Below are positions 8,355 through 15,411 of a stretch of DNA of 20,148 nt, piece by piece. Source of the DNA: Alphaproteobacteria bacterium (GTDB taxonomy: Bacteria > Pseudomonadota > Alphaproteobacteria > Micavibrionales > UBA2020); assembly GCA_020853455.1 (NCBI GenBank), contig JADYYV010000083.1, forward strand, positions 1 through 20,148. The letters run 5' to 3'. Under the pieces are notes generated by a model. That model was not told the origin of the DNA, ran no database searches, and saw only the letters and a program-made list of their open reading frames with translations. A program made the translations under genes and the position numbers. Numbering within the stretch: the first letter of the stretch is position 1; each line of letters begins with the position of its first letter.

Positions 8355-8612
8355 TTGGGTACCGTCAGTCACGCCGCCATCCGGGAAATCATGCGCCAGT
8401 GGTTTCTTGTTGTTCAGAGATCCAACGCAACCGGTGCGGCAACGCCAGAAGAACTTTACGGCTTCCGCGCCGAGGATGTCATCGAGGTCCATAAGTACAA
8501 GAACGGGACCGGCCCAGGTCTTTGGCTCCGACTTCAAGACGGCCGTGTCTTCGACACCGCCGGCAAGCCCTCCGAGCCGGAGCGCGAGTGGTACGAACAC
8601 AAACAGCAGTAG
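8355..8612 (+). CDS. Small hypothetical protein, possibly 5'-truncated
   Basis: An 85-aa frame with believable protein composition, ending in a patterned segment (DVIEVHKYKNGTGPGLWLRL and then DGRVFDTAGKPSEPEREWYE). I do not recognise the family. The only usable start is TTG 8355; the frame is open back to 8325 with no ATG and no Shine-Dalgarno. Base composition switches from AT-rich to GC-rich right here, so the gene may have lost its 5' end when the cargo block was inserted. The next gene follows after 14 nt on the same strand. Confidence 0.5.
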   Translation: MGTVSHAAIREIMRQWFLVVQRSNATGAATPEELYGFRAEDVIEVHKYKNGTGPGLWLRLQDGRVFDTAGKPSEPEREWYEHKQQ

Positions 8613-8626
8613 AGGGGGAAACAGTC

Positions 8627-8815
8627 ATGGGCGAATGGTCTGAAGCTATCAATGATGGACTGATTTGCAAACGATGCTTCATGCCACTCGTGGCTGAAGG
8701 CGAGACGCCTTGGGTCTTCGAGCCTACACTTTGCGAAATCTGTGAGCGTGAGGAATCCGCCAAAGAAGGAAACAGCGGAAAGATCGGCCCGAACTGGCTG
8801 CCGCCGCGAGGCTGA
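8627..8815 (+). CDS. Small zinc-knuckle-type protein (CxxC...CxxC)
   Basis: A 62-aa protein starting MGEWSEAINDGLICKRC, with two Cys pairs (CKRC near residue 14 and CEIC near residue 36) that probably bind zinc. ATG 8627 has a clear AGGGGGAA site upstream. Small proteins of this style are frequent in phages and islands of alphaproteobacteria, but I cannot give a function. It is followed after 4 nt by the nuclease gene, so the two are co-transcribed. Confidence 0.75.
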   Translation: MGEWSEAINDGLICKRCFMPLVAEGETPWVFEPTLCEICEREESAKEGNSGKIGPNWLPPRG

Positions 8816-8819
8816 CACC

Positions 8820-9425
8820 ATGGAAGGCGTCAGCGGCTTCATCACTCTGGTGCTGATTCTGTTCCCGCTGATCGCAGGAGTGTTCCTGTTTTTTCGCTGG
8901 CTCATCATCAGGAACAACGACGACCCGCACCGCGACTGGCACAGGCAGAACCGCCGCCGAAAGTTTCGACAGTTCGGGCGCACAAGGGGCGTTCTTCGCG
9001 CCGCGAGGATCATGCCGCCGTGGCTCATCGTCGCCGCCATCCTCGGCATTCTGAGCTTGGGGCAATCCGCCCGCGAAACCATCATCGGCAAGGAAGACGG
9101 CGCGGTCATTTCTTGCCAAAGCCCTCACATCATCGACGGCGACACGCTGACCTGCGACGGCCAGCGCATCCGTCTGGAAGGCATCGATGCACCGGAGATG
9201 CCGGGGCATTGCCGGACCGGGCGAAGCTGCACACCGGGCGACCCTTATGCGGCAAAAGACTACCTGGAGTCAATTTCACGCGGGCTCGTGAGCTGCCACC
9301 CCATCAAGAAGGATGTCTATGGACGCACGGTCGCGAGGTGCGAGTCCGGTAGCCGTGACCTCTCTTGCGCCATGATCGCCGCCGACCATGCGGTGCGACG
9401 GTATAGCGTCATTTTGTGTCTCTGA
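8820..9425 (+). CDS. Membrane-anchored staphylococcal-nuclease-like (SNase) protein
   Basis: A 201-aa protein with two hydrophobic segments (about 6-30 and 66-82) separated by a basic linker, then an SNase/thermonuclease domain from about residue 95. The domain has the Ca-binding DGDTL (106-110), the RLEGIDAPE segment with Arg118 and Glu126, and YGR with Arg159. These match the catalytic Arg35, Glu43 and Arg87 of staphylococcal nuclease. By topology, both domain and N-terminus should be on the same side, or the domain is periplasmic if the first segment is cleaved. ATG 8820 is used; an upstream frame start at 8742 overlaps the previous gene and is rejected. It could degrade incoming DNA or scavenge nucleotides; both are inference. 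Confidence 0.85.
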   Translation: MEGVSGFITLVLILFPLIAGVFLFFRWLIIRNNDDPHRDWHRQNRRRKFRQFGRTRGVLRAARIMPPWLIVAAILGILSLGQSARETIIGKEDGAVISCQSPHIIDGDTLTCDGQRIRLEGIDAPEMPGHCRTGRSCTPGDPYAAKDYLESISRGLVSCHPIKKDVYGRTVARCESGSRDLSCAMIAADHAVRRYSVILCL

Positions 9426-9433
9426 CTACCGAA

Positions 9434-9458
9434 GAATCAGTCCTGATTCGCTCATTTT
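9434..9458 (+). terminator. Weak terminator-like hairpin after the nuclease gene
   Basis: GAATCAG-TC-CTGATTC is a perfect inverted repeat (9434-9449), followed 4 nt later by five T (9454-9458). The loop is tight and the stem AT-rich, so it could equally be a regulator-binding palindrome. Confidence 0.3.
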
Positions 9459-9470
9459 TCCCGAAACTTG

Positions 9471-9499
9471 TTATTACTTGCACTCCGTGCTAGCAATAA
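9471..9499. repeat. Imperfect 29-nt inverted repeat upstream of the sulfotransferase
   Basis: TTATT and CT on the left pair with AG and AATAA on the right, around the core GCAC-TCC-GTGC. Two internal mismatches. It may be an operator or a hairpin in the leader of the gene that begins at 9537. Confidence 0.3.
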
Positions 9500-9536
9500 C
9501 CGATTACCTAAACAAGAAGCGATCGCGTGGGGCTAT

Positions 9537-10631
9537 ATGTCTAGTTTTTCCATCTCGAAAGAAACTTCTCAAGGCATGCGTGAAGTCGTCGGCACAGGGC
9601 TGAGCATGGAAGACGCCAAGCAGTTTCTTGGACGCGTTCGCCTCGACTACGAACTGGGCAATGTGCGCTGCGTTCTCTCGCGTGACGGCAATACGCTGGT
9701 ATGCTCTACCCCCGAAACATCGAGCTTCAGAGTGACGTTCCGCGTTGTGCCTGCCGAGCAAAGTTCCCTCCCGCTCACCGGCGCGGCTGCCGATCGCGCC
9801 TTCCGCTTGCACTGCCTGAACAGGGACCTGTTCGCCCTTTCCCTGCTGAAGTACCGTGACTTTCAAGGCTTCCTCGTCACAGGGGCGCATTCCGGCACGC
9901 ACTGGGTCAAATGGATGCTCAGCCATGCGCTGGCCCATCACTACGGCGTTGAGCCGCCCAAGTACTTTGATAATGCCTCCGACGCCTCCAATGACCTGAT
10001 CGGACATCCCAAGCGCCAGCGCCGCTATCCCCATCTTCCGCGTATCGCGAGCACGCACTCCATCCCGCCTTATGCGTTGCAATCTACGTTGCTGCGCAAA
10101 ATGTTGGCCTTGCCGCCCTATGCCCTTGTCGTCCGTGATATTCGCCGAGTTCTCATCTCGAACTATGAGAAGTGGAGAGAGAGGTACGGCGTCTCGTTCA
10201 GCGAATACGTGGCGGGCGACCCGCACGGCAACAAGTACATTTGCGATGTCTGGTGGTATGTCCGGTTTTTGAACCGCTGGGGCGAGATCGCTAGGCGTTT
10301 CCCGATACAGACAGCCGTCTTGAGATACGAGGATGTCCAGGCGGATCGGGTCGGCTCGCTCCACCGCATTTGCCAGCACTTCAGCCTTCCCCTGAAAATA
10401 GCTGACCTTGAAGCGGGCGCGGTCGTTGGCTCCAAGGAGTACATGGCCAGCCATCAGGACCCTACCATCACTGACCGCGCCCTCCGCCAGGATGGCCAGG
10501 GCGACACCCAGTTTTCTGAAGCGGACATGGCGCTGCTCACGTCTATTCTGGACCGCAATCTGAGGCACGACTTCGGCTATGACTACTTCGACAAGCCCCG
10601 AGGTTTTCAAGCTGGCCAACGCACAGCCTGA
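9537..10631 (+). CDS. PAPS-dependent sulfotransferase domain protein (island cargo)
   Basis: A 364-aa protein. Residues 111-125 (GFLVTGAHSGTHWVK) correspond to the PAPS 5'-phosphosulfate loop, and VVRDIRRVLISNYEKW (198-213) to the 3'-phosphate-binding motif with Arg200 and Ser208. The usual Lys of the loop (xPKSGTxW) is His118 here, a departure from the family consensus. The first 100 residues are not recognised. ATG 9537 was chosen because the codons before it look non-coding; ATG 9576 is possible. The stop lies just before the acyltransferase start, so the two probably work together, adding sulfate and acyl groups to a surface glycan. That pairing is inference. Confidence 0.83.
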   Translation: MSSFSISKETSQGMREVVGTGLSMEDAKQFLGRVRLDYELGNVRCVLSRDGNTLVCSTPETSSFRVTFRVVPAEQSSLPLTGAAADRAFRLHCLNRDLFALSLLKYRDFQGFLVTGAHSGTHWVKWMLSHALAHHYGVEPPKYFDNASDASNDLIGHPKRQRRYPHLPRIASTHSIPPYALQSTLLRKMLALPPYALVVRDIRRVLISNYEKWRERYGVSFSEYVAGDPHGNKYICDVWWYVRFLNRWGEIARRFPIQTAVLRYEDVQADRVGSLHRICQHFSLPLKIADLEAGAVVGSKEYMASHQDPTITDRALRQDGQGDTQFSEADMALLTSILDRNLRHDFGYDYFDKPRGFQAGQRTA

Positions 10632-10641
10632 GGGGCATCTG

Positions 10642-12615
10642 GTGAAGCACTACCCATTCATCAACGGCCTCCGTGCGCTCGCCGTTGCCCCCGTCATCCT
10701 TTTCCATTTCCGTCCGGAGTGGTGCCCTGGTGGCTATGCGGGCGTCGATGTTTTCTTCGTGATATCTGGCTTCCTGATCACCGGGCTTCTGGTCAATATG
10801 CTCGACCGGAACGCCTTCACGCTTGCCGACTTCTATGAGCGGCGCGCCCGCCGAATTTTGCCTGCCCTGTTCATGACCTGCATGATGTGCGTGGCGATGG
10901 CCTGGGCGGGCTTTATGCCCGAGGACTTCAAGCAGTTCTCTCATACCCTGATCGGCATCTCGCTTTTCGCAACGAATGTGTCCTTCTACGAGGATGTTGG
11001 CTACTTTGCGGGTCCCGCGCTCATTAAGCCCTTGCTGCACACATGGTCGCTCGCCGTGGAGGAGCAGTTTTACATTCTGTTCCCTGTTTTCTTGCTGGCT
11101 TTCCACCGTTGGACAGCCAACCGGCAGAAGATGACAATCGGCGTCGCTGCGCTTTTCGGCCTTTCGCTTACGCTCAGCCTCACACTAACGGCTGCCAACC
11201 CCGATGCCTCTTTCTACTTCCTGCACACGCGGGCGTGGGAGCTTCTCGCAGGTGCTCTGGTTTTTCTTGTCCTGCAAGAGGTTCCGATTGGGAGGCCCGC
11301 CGCCGAGGCTCTGAGCGTGGCCGGTATCGCACTTCTGGCCTTCAGCTATCTTGCCTATGACCGAGACACGCCATTTCCCGGCGGCGCGGCCATCGTGCCG
11401 TGTTTCGGCACCGCGCTGCTGATTTGGTCAAATCTTCAGACACCGACAGCGATAGGCAGGGCTTTGTCGTATCGGCCCGTCATTGCCGTTGGCCTGGTTT
11501 CCTACGGCCTTTACCTGTTCCATTGGCCGCTATGGGTGTTCGCCCGCTACTATCTGGATCGTAATCTCAGCACGCCTGAGACGGCTCTCGTGCTGATCGC
11601 CACCGCCGCGCTCTCTGTGTTGTCGTACGTCTTCGTCGAGATGCCAGTCCGCAGCCGAAAGCTGTTCCCGTCCCGAAGGGCCATTTTCACGGCTTCACTG
11701 GGGGCCTTGCTGCTGGTAGCAGCGATTGGCGTTGCTGGCCAGCAGACAGACGGTTTCCCTTCTCGGTTTTCCGGTTCTGTGCTGCAATACCTCACTGAAG
11801 ACCCCCGCCCACCTGAGGAATGCCACTTCACAAGAAAAGGGAAGGCCGAGCGCCAATCGTGGTGCAAGATCGGCGATGCCCATGGCCGTAAAAACGCTTT
11901 CATTCTATGGGGCGACAGTCACGCTCAAAGGAGCTCGGTCGGCTTGGGTGTCGTCGCTAGCAGCCACCAACAGGCGGGCTGGGTCGTCTCTTCTGCGGGC
12001 TGCCCGCCGCTTTTGAAGCTTGAACGTATTGGCTCTGAAAAATACCGCTGCCCGGAGGTCAATGACAAGGTGCTGGACTTCATTCGTCGGGAGGGCATCA
12101 AGAAAGTGATACTTGTGGGCCGCTGGGATCTTGTAATGCCTGCCGAGGAAGGCGGGATCGAGGACATTCGCAGCGTCAACGGTCCTACAGCCCGATTGGT
12201 GACAGAAAACGGCAAGGAATTGCTTGGCATTGAAGCCTTTGACGCGGCCTTCCGCAATACTATCGCCGCCCTTAGCAACTTGGGCGCTGAGGTGTGGGTG
12301 ATGAAGCAGGTGCCCGCCCATCGCATTTACCTGTCAACCGCACTCGCGAAGGCAGCTTACTGGGGCCGCGATACAGCAGCGCTGAACCGTCCGCTTGATG
12401 AGGTCTTGCTCCGTCGCGCACCGATTGAGAACGTCTTCGAGAAAGCAAGGGACCTCCCCGCGACGTTCATTGATCCAGTTGAGACATTCTGCCCTGACGG
12501 AAAGGTGTGCCTGACATCGGCAAACATGCGCGCCCTCTATCATGACGGCACGCATCTCTCCAACTACGGGGCGCTTTGGAGCAAAGAGATATGGGAGCCG
12601 GTAGTCGGACGCTAG
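10642..12615 (+). CDS. OafA/YrhL-type acyltransferase with C-terminal SGNH domain
   Basis: These integral inner-membrane enzymes O-acylate, usually O-acetylate, polysaccharides such as O-antigen. From GTG 10642 the protein has 657 aa. The N-terminal acyltransferase-3 domain begins at FINGLRALAV, holds a catalytic-type His in LFHFRP, VDVFFVISGF and RRARRILPA, and spans about ten membrane helices to about residue 370. The C-terminal SGNH domain has the GDSH block near residue 425 and the D-x-x-H block in DGTHLSN near 635. GTG 10642 follows AGGGG by 6 nt and lies 10 nt after the previous stop. An in-frame ATG at 10579 would overlap the sulfotransferase gene by 53 nt and has no good ribosome site, but cannot be excluded. 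Confidence 0.92.
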   Translation: MKHYPFINGLRALAVAPVILFHFRPEWCPGGYAGVDVFFVISGFLITGLLVNMLDRNAFTLADFYERRARRILPALFMTCMMCVAMAWAGFMPEDFKQFSHTLIGISLFATNVSFYEDVGYFAGPALIKPLLHTWSLAVEEQFYILFPVFLLAFHRWTANRQKMTIGVAALFGLSLTLSLTLTAANPDASFYFLHTRAWELLAGALVFLVLQEVPIGRPAAEALSVAGIALLAFSYLAYDRDTPFPGGAAIVPCFGTALLIWSNLQTPTAIGRALSYRPVIAVGLVSYGLYLFHWPLWVFARYYLDRNLSTPETALVLIATAALSVLSYVFVEMPVRSRKLFPSRRAIFTASLGALLLVAAIGVAGQQTDGFPSRFSGSVLQYLTEDPRPPEECHFTRKGKAERQSWCKIGDAHGRKNAFILWGDSHAQRSSVGLGVVASSHQQAGWVVSSAGCPPLLKLERIGSEKYRCPEVNDKVLDFIRREGIKKVILVGRWDLVMPAEEGGIEDIRSVNGPTARLVTENGKELLGIEAFDAAFRNTIAALSNLGAEVWVMKQVPAHRIYLSTALAKAAYWGRDTAALNRPLDEVLLRRAPIENVFEKARDLPATFIDPVETFCPDGKVCLTSANMRALYHDGTHLSNYGALWSKEIWEPVVGR

Positions 12616-12845
12616 GGCAATTCGGGATGATCGAAGGCCCGCTCACGACGTTGCGGCACTTCCCTGACCTTGGCTTGGCACATCCAGCAGCCGCAGGGGC
12701 GGCAATGGGTGGACGCATTCACGCCCAGTTCGCGGGGATCGGGCGCGGCCTGCCGCCGTCCGGCCCAGAGTCGCATGACCCGGCGCGTGCGCGCCTTCAC
12801 GCGCGCGTCGTCAGCCCTTCGTTTTGCGCGTGGTTTGGGTGCCAT
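12612..12845 (-). CDS. Small basic Cys-rich protein (CxxCxCWMC)
   Basis: A 77-aa basic protein with the motif H-C-R-P-C-G-C-W-M-C near residues 48-56, resembling a family of short bacterial proteins marked by CSCWMC and followed by an RRERAF segment. The cysteines probably bind a metal. Function unknown. It converges on the acyltransferase gene, the two stops sharing a CTAG. A perfect TATAAT (12857-12852) ends 6 nt before the ATG, so the transcript should be leaderless, and no Shine-Dalgarno is seen. Confidence 0.7.
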   Translation of the reverse strand: MAPKPRAKRRADDARVKARTRRVMRLWAGRRQAAPDPRELGVNASTHCRPCGCWMCQAKVREVPQRRERAFDHPELP

Positions 12846-12851
12846 GTGTCT

Positions 12852-12880
12852 ATTATAGCGAATTCGCTAATGTTAGCGAA
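12852..12880 (-). promoter_or_regulatory. Promoter -10 with overlapping palindromic operator
   Basis: TATAAT on the minus strand (12857-12852) overlaps the left edge of the perfect 14-bp palindrome TAGCGAATTCGCTA (12856-12869), and TTAGCGAA follows at 12873-12880. A regulator bound here would cover the promoter of the Cys-rich gene. No good -35 is visible, so an activator is also possible. Confidence 0.5.
12856..12880. repeat. 25-bp direct repeat, copy 1
   Basis: TAGCGAATT at the left end and TAGCGAA at the right end, 21 of 25 positions identical to 13177-13201. The two copies flank the coiled-coil gene. Confidence 0.75.
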
Positions 12881-12916
12881 ACTGCCTGAAGGCCTTGTTG
12901 TTCAGCGGCCTGCCGT

Positions 12917-12939
12917 AACAGAACGGTAAAATCTGTTCT
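12917..12939 (+). promoter_or_regulatory. Candidate leaderless promoter and inverted repeat of the coiled-coil gene
   Basis: TAAAAT (12927-12932) ends 7 nt before the ATG at 12940, so transcription would begin at or next to the start codon. It sits between AACAGA (12917-12922) and TCTGTT (12932-12937), a perfect inverted repeat that could be an operator. No Shine-Dalgarno is present. Confidence 0.4.
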
Positions 12940-13173
12940 ATGCCGGACGAAAGCAAAACCGATGACGTTGAAAAACTCCTTGCCGAGGAGAAGGCGGTAG
13001 AGGAGCGCAAAAAGCGCCTCATCGCCGAGCTGCTCAAACAGCGCGAGGCCGCGCTCAAGGACTTCGACGACCAGCTTGCCAAGCTGGGTCACCACGCGCC
13101 CACCGGCAAAGCCAAACGGAACCATCACAAGAAGCCGGAAGCCGCAGCTCCCTCAGCCAAAGCGAAGGCGTAA
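12940..13173 (+). CDS. Small coiled-coil protein with Lys/Ala-rich tail
   Basis: A 77-aa protein. Residues about 8-48 are charged and heptad-like (VEKLLAEEKAVEERKKRLI and the stretch after it), predicting a single long coiled coil; the tail from about 52 is basic and Ala/Pro/Lys-rich (KAKRNHHKKPEAAAPSAKAKA region), as in nucleic-acid-binding proteins. It might be a small nucleoid-type or RNA-binding protein; no family is recognised. The gene stands alone between two 25-bp repeats, the second beginning 3 nt after its stop. Confidence 0.65.
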   Translation: MPDESKTDDVEKLLAEEKAVEERKKRLIAELLKQREAALKDFDDQLAKLGHHAPTGKAKRNHHKKPEAAAPSAKAKA

Positions 13174-13176
13174 CGT

Positions 13177-13201
13177 TAGCGAATTAGCTAACAGTAGCGA
13201 A
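13177..13201. repeat. 25-bp direct repeat, copy 2
   Basis: Matches 12856-12880 at 21 of 25 positions. Here the inverted repeat is GTTAGC-N6-GCTAAC (13175-13192). Sequence becomes clearly AT-rich immediately to the right. Confidence 0.75.
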
Positions 13202-13279
13202 GATCGGAAACCATCTTGCCAGCTAGCAGAGATATTTAAGTTGAATCTCAGGGAGGTGCAAAAGGCTCTAAAGGTTGTA

Positions 13280-13744
13280 ATGGTGCTATGGCCAAAGGAA
13301 AATGAACCTTTTGCCTTGTCTCACAGTAGATGGTTTTATAAGTATGCGATTTTGTTCTGCTGTTGCGCGAAATTTAGCACTGAAAAGCCCCAAGTAAATT
13401 CTTTCGAAAATTTTAATTCATGGTCAGGGTTTAAGGCAGCATTAGAAGCGCCAAAGAGACATGGACTTCAAAGCGATCTTTGGGCGAATATTAAACCCCA
13501 GCGCATGTATAATCTTAACCATTTTGGAGAAATTCTTTTTACGACTTTCGACAAGATCGAGGGGCGATATGATTCCATCCAAGCTTCTCTAAGGCCTAAC
13601 AACAATCAAATTGATCTATCTTTTGCCCAAACAATGCTTCGCGGAATGTACGATATCCGTAAAGAAGAGCGTAATAAACTGAATATCACACAAAAAAATC
13701 TACCGTCATTCCTCGGTAGAAAAATTCATAATTTTGCAGCCTAA
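13280..13744 (+). CDS. Orphan hypothetical protein, AT-rich gene
   Basis: A 154-aa frame from ATG 13280 with AAAGG 5 nt upstream. The frame is open further back to 13076 in the track of the coiled-coil gene, but the composition there belongs to that gene. I see no signal peptide or known motif; there is a CCC cluster near residue 28 and a polar C-terminal half. Codon use is AT-rich, unlike the cargo genes to the left. It may be a 5'-truncated remnant, since the residues encoded just before the ATG (CQLAEIFKLNLREVQKALKV) also look protein-like. It converges on the two-gene membrane operon. Confidence 0.5.
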   Translation: MVLWPKENEPFALSHSRWFYKYAILFCCCAKFSTEKPQVNSFENFNSWSGFKAALEAPKRHGLQSDLWANIKPQRMYNLNHFGEILFTTFDKIEGRYDSIQASLRPNNNQIDLSFAQTMLRGMYDIRKEERNKLNITQKNLPSFLGRKIHNFAA

Positions 13745-13787
13745 AGAAATGGGACAAGGCTCGCAGCCTATTACAAACGACTGCTAG

Positions 13788-14117
13788 TTAACAATCTGAG
13801 TCCTTCCAATACCCCGACATTTCTGAAGCACACTCAGCCTTGGAATCGTTTCGCGTCATAATTGTAAGTACGAGACCTGAGATGATCAAAAAAGCCTTTA
13901 AGTAAGTTCCTGCCGAGCTGGACCAAAAATCACTCACCCAAATATATAAGTCATCGTAACTAAGTTTGTGCCATTTTCGTTTCTCGGTATTTGAATCGAT
14001 CTCAGTTTCATTCTCATCTTTTTTAGGAAAGTGAGTGTCAACGTACTCTTGCGCTTCGACCGCAGTCATGCCCAACTCTCGCATTTCTATAAATGCTTTA
14101 TTACGCTTATCCATCAT
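13788..14117 (-). CDS. Single-span membrane protein, second gene of an unknown pair
   Basis: A 109-aa protein with a charged cytoplasmic-looking N-terminal 65 residues and one hydrophobic helix near 70-88, then a short Cys-containing tail. Residues about 1-30 (KAFIEMRELGMTAVEAQEYV) look like a small helical UBA-like hairpin, by eye only. The start overlaps the end of the upstream gene by 11 nt, so translation is coupled and the two products probably act together. Family unknown. Confidence 0.6.
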   Translation of the reverse strand: MMDKRNKAFIEMRELGMTAVEAQEYVDTHFPKKDENETEIDSNTEKRKWHKLSYDDLYIWVSDFWSSSAGTYLKAFLIISGLVLTIMTRNDSKAECASEMSGYWKDSDC

Positions 14118-14586
14118 TGTTACCTGATTTCTCCAGCCATTTAAGCAATTTACCGTAGGTATTGTCCCATGAAATAGCGCCGATGATAAAAGGCATAGGT
14201 AGTAGTATCAGCCATCCGAAAGCGGGATGGTATTCAAAAAGAGCATCATAAAAGTTGAGCCGAAATAAATTGTAAGAAAAATTCCTGAAATAGCTTGAGC
14301 AGCTATTTCCTGTGCAATAAACAAAAAAGGAAAACAGCGATATAAGAGTCGCCAAAATGCAGTGCTTCTCTTCTCTTTTTCTCGGCCTGATTTTTAGAGG
14401 TATTTTCTTCATTAATTTATCTTGGAATGTCAGATACCCAATCATTGCAGCCAGTAATAGAATAAGGGGTAGCACCATCAACAATCCCTGAAGGTCCTCA
14501 TACCAAGGGCGGTGAGGAATATGCTGTGCCCCGTACATTCCGCCTGCTTGTTCGGTCGTAGCCAAAAGGTCTAGGGCGCTAGGCAA
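14107..14586 (-). CDS. Three-span membrane protein, first gene of an unknown pair
   Basis: A 159-aa protein with hydrophobic segments at about 35-54, 75-95 and 123-140 and a basic loop (KIRPRKREEKH) after the first. The start is a TTG at 14586 with GAGGGA just before it; ATG 14538 is an alternative, but its purine-rich site is too close. AT-rich, like the neighbouring orphan ORF. I do not recognise it. Paired membrane genes in an island's accessory spot are sometimes defence, exclusion or toxin genes, but nothing in the sequence decides this. Confidence 0.6.
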   Translation of the reverse strand: MPSALDLLATTEQAGGMYGAQHIPHRPWYEDLQGLLMVLPLILLLAAMIGYLTFQDKLMKKIPLKIRPRKREEKHCILATLISLFSFFVYCTGNSCSSYFRNFSYNLFRLNFYDALFEYHPAFGWLILLPMPFIIGAISWDNTYGKLLKWLEKSGNNDG

Positions 14587-14679
14587 GATTCCCTCATTTC
14601 CATTTAATTAGCTTTGAAATTATGAGATTAGAGATATCAATAAACGTCTAATCGGTCAAATTCCTGTCTCTCTCGATCA

Positions 14680-14886
14680 CTATTCACGAAGAGCCATCAC
14701 GCTCATTTCTTTCATAAGCCGCTTAATCTCTCCCATCTCCTCCCCCCTCAACCCATGCTTAACCGCATTCATCTTCGACCGCTGTCTGCCTTCAGCCGTC
14801 TTAGGGCCTGTTGACTGTTTCCACGGCTGCCAGCCATCGATCAAATCGCGCTGCCGTGCTCGTTCCTCAGGTGTCCACTGCCTCAT
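14680..14886 (-). CDS. Small conserved island protein with TGPKTAEG...KHGLR motif
   Basis: A 68-aa protein with W-K-Q-S-T-G-P-K-T-A-E-G-(x)-M-N-A-V-K-H-G-L-R, a pattern I know from many short uncharacterised proteins in alphaproteobacterial prophages and islands. Role unknown; the basic centre suggests nucleic-acid contact. ATG 14886 has AAGGAG 8 nt upstream; ATG 14892 would leave only 2 nt. It overlaps the preceding gene by 20 nt and is the last gene of the replication operon. Confidence 0.7.
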   Translation of the reverse strand: MRQWTPEERARQRDLIDGWQPWKQSTGPKTAEGRQRSKMNAVKHGLRGEEMGEIKRLMKEMSVMALRE

Positions 14887-15409
14887 GGTCATAACTCCTT
14901 TTTATTAAAAGTTCGTTTGTCGGTTTCGCCGCCGCAGGTATGCCGTTATTGACCTGTTGAGTGTGGGCAATATTTTGCTGGATCAAGGTCGCGGCTGGTG
15001 GGTTTTTCAGTCGCGCCAGCAGGTCGATAGTCGCGGTCATCTGTCGCTGCGCTTTCATTGCCATGTCGATCACGGTTTTCAGGCGGTCGGGATACCTGTC
15101 AATTTCCGGTGTAGCTGCCTTCTTCAGTAGCCTGTGGAAGATATTGTTGAGGTCATAGGCATTGGTGACGAGGAGGCCCTCCAGCGCTTTAAAATCCCTC
15201 TCTACGGCGGTTTGATGGATGATCTCTCGTAATGAGGCTTCGGCCTCGGGGTTTTTTATCAGCGGACGGTCAGCCGCGAGGGTTTCAATGGTTTGGCTGA
15301 TAGGGCATAGGGCGTTTTTAGTGTCTAAGTCTTCGCGCCGCCGGAAATCGGCAAGATGCGCGTCTCTCAATTCATCGAGAGTGAGCGCCATTGAGTCTAT
15401 GTTGCTCAT
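14867..15409 (-). CDS. Conserved island/prophage protein with LLARLKNPP...QQVNNG motif
   Basis: A 180-aa mostly helical, soluble-looking protein. Its C-terminal part (QRQMTATIDLLARLKNPPAA, then QQNIAHTQQVNNG) matches a conserved motif of uncharacterised proteins that often sit beside the KHGLR-type small protein, as they do here. Function unknown. ATG 15409 (MSNIDSMALT) lies 2 nt after the stop of the ATPase gene and has a GGGGAAA site; the frame extends upstream to 15457 but that would overlap the ATPase tail. Translational coupling is likely. Confidence 0.75.
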   Translation of the reverse strand: MSNIDSMALTLDELRDAHLADFRRREDLDTKNALCPISQTIETLAADRPLIKNPEAEASLREIIHQTAVERDFKALEGLLVTNAYDLNNIFHRLLKKAATPEIDRYPDRLKTVIDMAMKAQRQMTATIDLLARLKNPPAATLIQQNIAHTQQVNNGIPAAAKPTNELLIKRSYDHEAVDT

Positions 15410-15411
15410 GC

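Noticed and set aside
9504..10619. 371-aa minus-strand open frame opposite the sulfotransferase gene
   Set aside because: The plus-strand frame has clear PAPS motifs; the antisense frame shows none.
12856..13201. Similarity of TTAGC/GCTAA palindromes to plasmid KorA/KorB operators
   Set aside because: Core spacing differs from those consensus sites, and no kor gene is visible in the window.
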